From NCBI GenBank assembly GCA_030849075.1, contig JASAOO010002969.1, positions 1 to 15,407 on the forward strand: a stretch of DNA of 15,407 bases, in the 5' to 3' direction. The position numbers were made by a program, and so were the translations under genes. The notes beneath the pieces were generated by a model, which saw nothing but the letters and a program-made list of their open reading frames with translations, was not told the origin of the DNA and searched no databases. The stretch is from Zelonia costaricensis. Taxonomy: Eukaryota > Euglenozoa > Kinetoplastea > Trypanosomatida > Trypanosomatidae. Positions 13,401 through 15,407 of this stretch are shown in pieces (the first letter of the stretch is position 1; every line of letters starts with the position of its first letter).

Positions 13401-15407
13401 GCGGACGTCGCGGCGCTGCAGGAGAAGCTCGAAGCCGCTCACGACGACGCCGCTGCGAGTCGCTCGACGATTGAGGGCCGTGAGAGCGACCTGCAACTGC
13501 AGCTGTCCGAGCTGCGCAGTGCGGCTGCGGCGCAGCGGGAGCAGTACGAGAGCGAGGTCACTGCACTGCACGCCGCCCTGAACGCTGCGCAGGCAGAGCA
13601 CGCGGCGGCCGTGACCCGCATGGAGGACGCCCACGCCGCCGCGCAGATTACGCTGCAGCAGCAGCTGGAGGAGGAGCGCGACCTCGCCGCGACAAACCGG
13701 TCCACGGTCGAGGAGCGCGAGGGCACGCTGCAGCAACGGCTGACAGAGCTGCAGTCCGCCACGGCGCAGGAGCGGAAGCAGCACGCGGCGCAACTGGCTG
13801 CGCTGAAGCAGGCGACCGAAGCTGAAGTAACGCAGCTGCGCGCCACCCTTGAAGCGGAGCGCGACAAGCATGCCGAAGCCACCGCTGCCATCGCAAGCCA
13901 GGAGGCGGCGCTGCAGCGGCGGGTGCGCGACTTGGAGGATGCAGCAGCGGCCGCTGCGCAGCTGCACGAAGCGGCGGTGAGGGACATCAAGGCGCAGCTC
14001 GAGCAGGAGCAGGCGCGCGCCAGCAAGGCCGAGGCCGAGGGTCGCAGGAAGGCAAAGGAGGCGGAGCGAGCGGTGAAAGCGGCCGCCGACGCCCAAGCGG
14101 CGGAGCTGCAGGGCGCTAAGGAGGCGCACGCCGCGGCGGTGCAGCGACTGCAGGACGAGCACGTGCTGAACGTGAAGCGGGTGCGCCGCGAGGCTGCCGC
14201 GAAGCACGCGGTGTCAGCACAGCCCATCGACTGGCTCAAGGACGAGAACGCGGCTCTGAAGCAGCAGTGCACCGAGTGGGAGGAGAAGTGCAAGGAGGCC
14301 GCCAAGGAGAAGGCCGCGGCCTCGGCGAGGGCGCGGGAGGCTGAGCAAACTGCCACCTCCCGCAAGGCAGAGCTGCGCCGCTTGAAGGATGAGTGCGCAG
14401 CACTGCAGGATACGGCAACGACGGCGCTCGCGGAGAAGGACGTGGCTGTGGCGAAGGTGACGGACAGCTCACAGCTCGCCGATGAGGCACGGGCGAACGC
14501 CACGCGACTGGAGGCGCTGCGGGCCGAGCTAGCGGAGCTGCAGCAGCGGCTCGACGCGTCGGAGAAGGACAAGGCGCTGCTCGTGACTCGCCACAAGCGG
14601 ACCACGTCAGAGAAGGAGGAGTGCATGGAGGCGACGCGGAAGCTGCTGGCGCAGTACAAGGAGTCCGCGGCGGCACGCGAGCGGCTGGCGGCACAGCTTT
14701 CCGCGACAGAGGCCCTGGTGGTGGAGAAGTCGAAGGAGCTCGAGCGGTTCACACGGGTCGTTCCCACCACCACCACCACCACCACGGCGGCGGCTGCGGC
14801 GGCTGTGTCGGAGGCCGAGGTGACCGAGACCGCCAACACGAGTGTCGCGACGGCTGCAGTGGCGCCCCGCAGCCGCGCCGCGTCACGCGACGTGTGCGCA
14901 CTGGAAGACGAGGTCAGCTCCAAGCAGGACCGCATCAACGCGCTGGCGGCCGAGCTTGGCGAGGCGACGCGGCGTGGCGAGCGGCTGCAGGCGGAGCTCG
15001 AGGCAGTCAAGTCCGCGGCGCGCCGCTCGTCGCAGACCTCGTCACGCATCGCCGACGGCGCCGGCGGGGTGGGTTGGCTGGGGAGCACGCAGAGCTTGCT
15101 AGAAGCGATGCACGCGGAGCTGCTGCCTGCGCTGGAGGTAATCTGGGAGCAGGTGCAGCACGAGGCGCAGCTCAGCGCGTACACTGTGCCGCCGCCAGCT
15201 CGTAGTGCCGAGGCGCTGCAGGAGATGTACTGTGCCATGGAAGCGGCGCACGCCGACACACTCGAGGCGCTCAGCAGCTTCGACCTCATGGCGCGCCGTC
15301 TGCGCGGCTCGGCTGAGCTGCTGTGTATTGTGTACGGCAAGCTGCTTGCCACGCTGCAACCGTCCCTGGCCGCGTCCTACGGCGGCGTCGTGGATGTGGC
15401 GCTGCTG
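10467..15407 (+). CDS. Giant coiled-coil protein with hendecad repeats (3' end beyond window)
   Basis: The frame is open for 1647 codons and runs off the right edge. The start is the first ATG after an in-frame TAG at 10455-10457, with A at -3. I do not recognise a named family. Residues 1-95 are a predicted helical N-terminal region, followed by a Ser/Pro/Gly/Ala-rich linker (about 96-135). Residues about 137-1250 are Glu/Gln/Ala/Leu-rich coiled coil, broken by short Ala/Pro/Thr-rich linkers near 190-205 and 285-310. Within it, nine VEERE-type cores at residues 512-1142 are spaced by hendecads (see repeat entries). A proline at 1253 breaks the helix, coiled coil resumes to about 1430, then comes a Thr/Ala linker (1434-1446). 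The last 110 residues contain W, G, P and Y and look globular. No transmembrane segment or signal peptide is visible. A cytoskeletal, basal-body/flagellar or Golgi-tether role would fit such proteins but is speculation. Confidence 0.85.
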   Translation, partial: MPSSPSAAANADEAQKLKEAQLKIGMALKNAQYALTTHAHRGLTTALHENVNALTALSTYLSLSGSSVKAAAIAGQMAKILKSVGTYVAAKERSGGASHHAGESRHSSAPNTPVSSSGILDDSTLAPGAPGAAAAVAAAAAQVAELQRAVEDLTRQRDALAEDKSALEEALEEARLRATTPAAAAAPASDGVDEDADATLRRLCAEAESLKREVREEHMRAAALQDQLHEAEALIEDQQDQVQALKSQLRLSQEEKLSQDAAFAKKEEEIKALQDTLLQHANSVAAQQSTAAAAQTSAPLPQQHQAPRGYVDKDDFDALRLQNQLLQQALREQATKARPTDSHSVLTQQTLEEIEADHQQQLEAMKLTIQEQYNRETQLLGKQRTMQESIDDLQRQLQLSSNRQWVQQEREKHLNEMDAAKTHIQQLQDMIEKQDQQVEAQQRKLDAYAEDEQRHTELVKNLKLHYEGEMATLQDQVRELTAQLAEVQEAEQGTAKQLETARRQSTAAELAANERDTSLQHQLQTLRSDAAEMQRRHETALAHLNDAHEDEMSQLKQANESHAAELEQARESQLAQLQHSHETDVAQLKQAHASAVADLQQQVEVERDNAAANQSSVEERETTLQQRLAELRTAMGTQREQHEAQVAELQRTLVDARQQRESEVAQLKQAHSTQVAQLTETHESHAAELEQAHESAVAHVKNVHEGELAHLTEVHRAELAALQQMVQAAHELAAASHATVEEREAALQHELAELRASMAVEHEEHEQRLREVRERTATDMATQEARLAQLQDAHDAQLARLQQKLETADEEAAASRSTVEEREMALQQQVAEYQRRMTEMQVGHAAEVAELQQQLETELENAIASHSAVEEREKAQEQQLAEVRANLTTEWEKHQVFVAELQQAHANEVAELQQMVQAAHTLAAASQSTVVERESAVQEELATLRTTMAATREEHDKRVSELQAAHAGALAEAQRAHAADVAALQEKLEAAHDDAAASRSTIEGRESDLQLQLSELRSAAAAQREQYESEVTALHAALNAAQAEHAAAVTRMEDAHAAAQITLQQQLEEERDLAATNRSTVEEREGTLQQRLTELQSATAQERKQHAAQLAALKQATEAEVTQLRATLEAERDKHAEATAAIASQEAALQRRVRDLEDAAAAAAQLHEAAVRDIKAQLEQEQARASKAEAEGRRKAKEAERAVKAAADAQAAELQGAKEAHAAAVQRLQDEHVLNVKRVRREAAAKHAVSAQPIDWLKDENAALKQQCTEWEEKCKEAAKEKAAASARAREAEQTATSRKAELRRLKDECAALQDTATTALAEKDVAVAKVTDSSQLADEARANATRLEALRAELAELQQRLDASEKDKALLVTRHKRTTSEKEECMEATRKLLAQYKESAAARERLAAQLSATEALVVEKSKELERFTRVVPTTTTTTTAAAAAAVSEAEVTETANTSVATAAVAPRSRAASRDVCALEDEVSSKQDRINALAAELGEATRRGERLQAELEAVKSAARRSSQTSSRIADGAGGVGWLGSTQSLLEAMHAELLPALEVIWEQVQHEAQLSAYTVPPPARSAEALQEMYCAMEAAHADTLEALSSFDLMARRLRGSAELLCIVYGKLLATLQPSLAASYGGVVDVALL
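12090..12254 (+). repeat. Hendecad array 1: five 11-residue repeats
   Basis: Residues 542-596 are five contiguous 33-bp units: AHLNDAHEDEM, SQLKQANESHA, AELEQARESQL, AQLQHSHETDV, AQLKQAHASAV. Alanine at position 1 and leucine at position 3 are nearly constant, and position 7 is His in three of the five. Eleven residues make three helical turns, so the pattern specifies a straight or slightly right-handed coiled coil. Confidence 0.9.
12459..12656 (+). repeat. Hendecad array 2: five 11-residue repeats plus a sixth diverged unit
   Basis: Residues 665-719 are AQLKQAHSTQV, AQLTETHESHA, AELEQAHESAV, AHVKNVHEGEL and AHLTEVHRAEL; the next unit, AALQQMVQAAH (720-730), leads into the following core. 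His occupies position 7 in all five regular units. The array starts 123 residues after array 1, which matches the spacing between the two cores that follow the arrays. Confidence 0.9.
14766..14804 (+). repeat. ACC/GCN codon repeat encoding a Thr7-Ala6 linker
   Basis: Six ACC codons and one ACG encode seven threonines (residues 1434-1440), followed by six alanine codons. The tract separates the last coiled-coil segment from the C-terminal region of the giant protein and is likely a flexible linker that varies in length. Confidence 0.85.

Larger units (their letters stand above)
12000..13904 (+). repeat. Nine VEERE-type core modules within the coiled coil
   Basis: Cores aligned on the first residue of the VEERE motif begin at residues 512, 617, 740, 819, 869, 930, 1002, 1081 and 1142 (nucleotides 12000, 12315, 12684, 12921, 13071, 13254, 13470, 13707 and 13890). 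The first and last are the most diverged (ANERD and IASQE). A typical core is preceded by AAASxST and followed by LQQxLAELR and an EEHE-like segment. The spacings 105, 123, 79, 50, 61, 72, 79 and 61 all fit 50 + 11n + 18s with n = 5, 5, 1, 0, 1, 2, 1, 1 and s = 0, 1, 1, 0, 0, 0, 1, 0, matching units visible in the protein. Confidence 0.85.

Noticed and set aside
14763..14785. Polyhistidine run in an alternative frame of the ACC repeat
   Set aside because: It is the out-of-frame reading of the threonine codon repeat; the coiled-coil frame is clearly the coding one.
13439..15352. 637-codon Ser/Ala-rich minus-strand frame
   Set aside because: Antisense shadow of Glu/Ala/Arg-rich coiled-coil coding sequence; composition is low-complexity and the sense frame is continuous from a good start.
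1..15407. tRNA, rRNA, CRISPR, insertion-sequence or bacterial-type promoter features
   Set aside because: None was seen, and the eukaryotic trypanosomatid context makes the bacterial categories inapplicable. I could not recognise a SIDER retroposon signature by eye; a consensus search would be needed to exclude one.

Overview
The window looks like nuclear DNA of a trypanosomatid of the Leishmania group (Leishmania or a close relative in Leishmaniinae). All three convincing genes are long, intron-less and on the same (+) strand. Their codons mostly end in G or C. Between them lie C/T-rich spacers with dinucleotide microsatellites, and each start codon is preceded by a polypyrimidine tract followed by an AG, as expected for spliced-leader trans-splicing in a polycistronic unit. 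The genus is inferred from this architecture and from the protein families; the species cannot be told from the sequence alone.

Layout. Positions 1-3213 form a long, pyrimidine-rich stretch with no convincing gene: homopolymers, a 38-bp perfectly alternating purine/pyrimidine run and a G-rich quadruplex candidate. Gene 1 (3275-6556, 1093 aa) is a very large methionyl-tRNA formyltransferase with an Arg-rich, mitochondrial-type N-terminus, an intact N/H/D catalytic triad and several low-complexity insertions. Gene 2 (7132-9459, 775 aa) is a complete DEAD-box RNA helicase, most like the Has1/DDX18 family of ribosome-biogenesis helicases, with an acidic insertion between its two RecA lobes. Its correct start is ATG 7132; a longer frame can only begin at a TTG. 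Gene 3 (10467 to beyond the right edge, at least 1647 aa) is a giant coiled-coil protein of unknown function.

The most unusual item is the architecture of gene 3. Nine copies of a core typified by the residues VEERE follow one another at spacings of 105, 123, 79, 50, 61, 72, 79 and 61 residues. Every spacing equals 50 + 11n + 18s, where n is a visible number of 11-residue (hendecad) units and s is 0 or 1 for an 18-residue spacer. Two of the hendecad blocks contain exactly five units each. Thirteen of the sixteen hendecads carry histidine at position 7, giving a regularly spaced histidine ladder. The function is unknown.

The genes do not form a pathway-type operon. In this group neighbouring genes share a transcript but usually not a function: here one product serves mitochondrial translation, one probably nucleolar rRNA processing, and one is probably structural.
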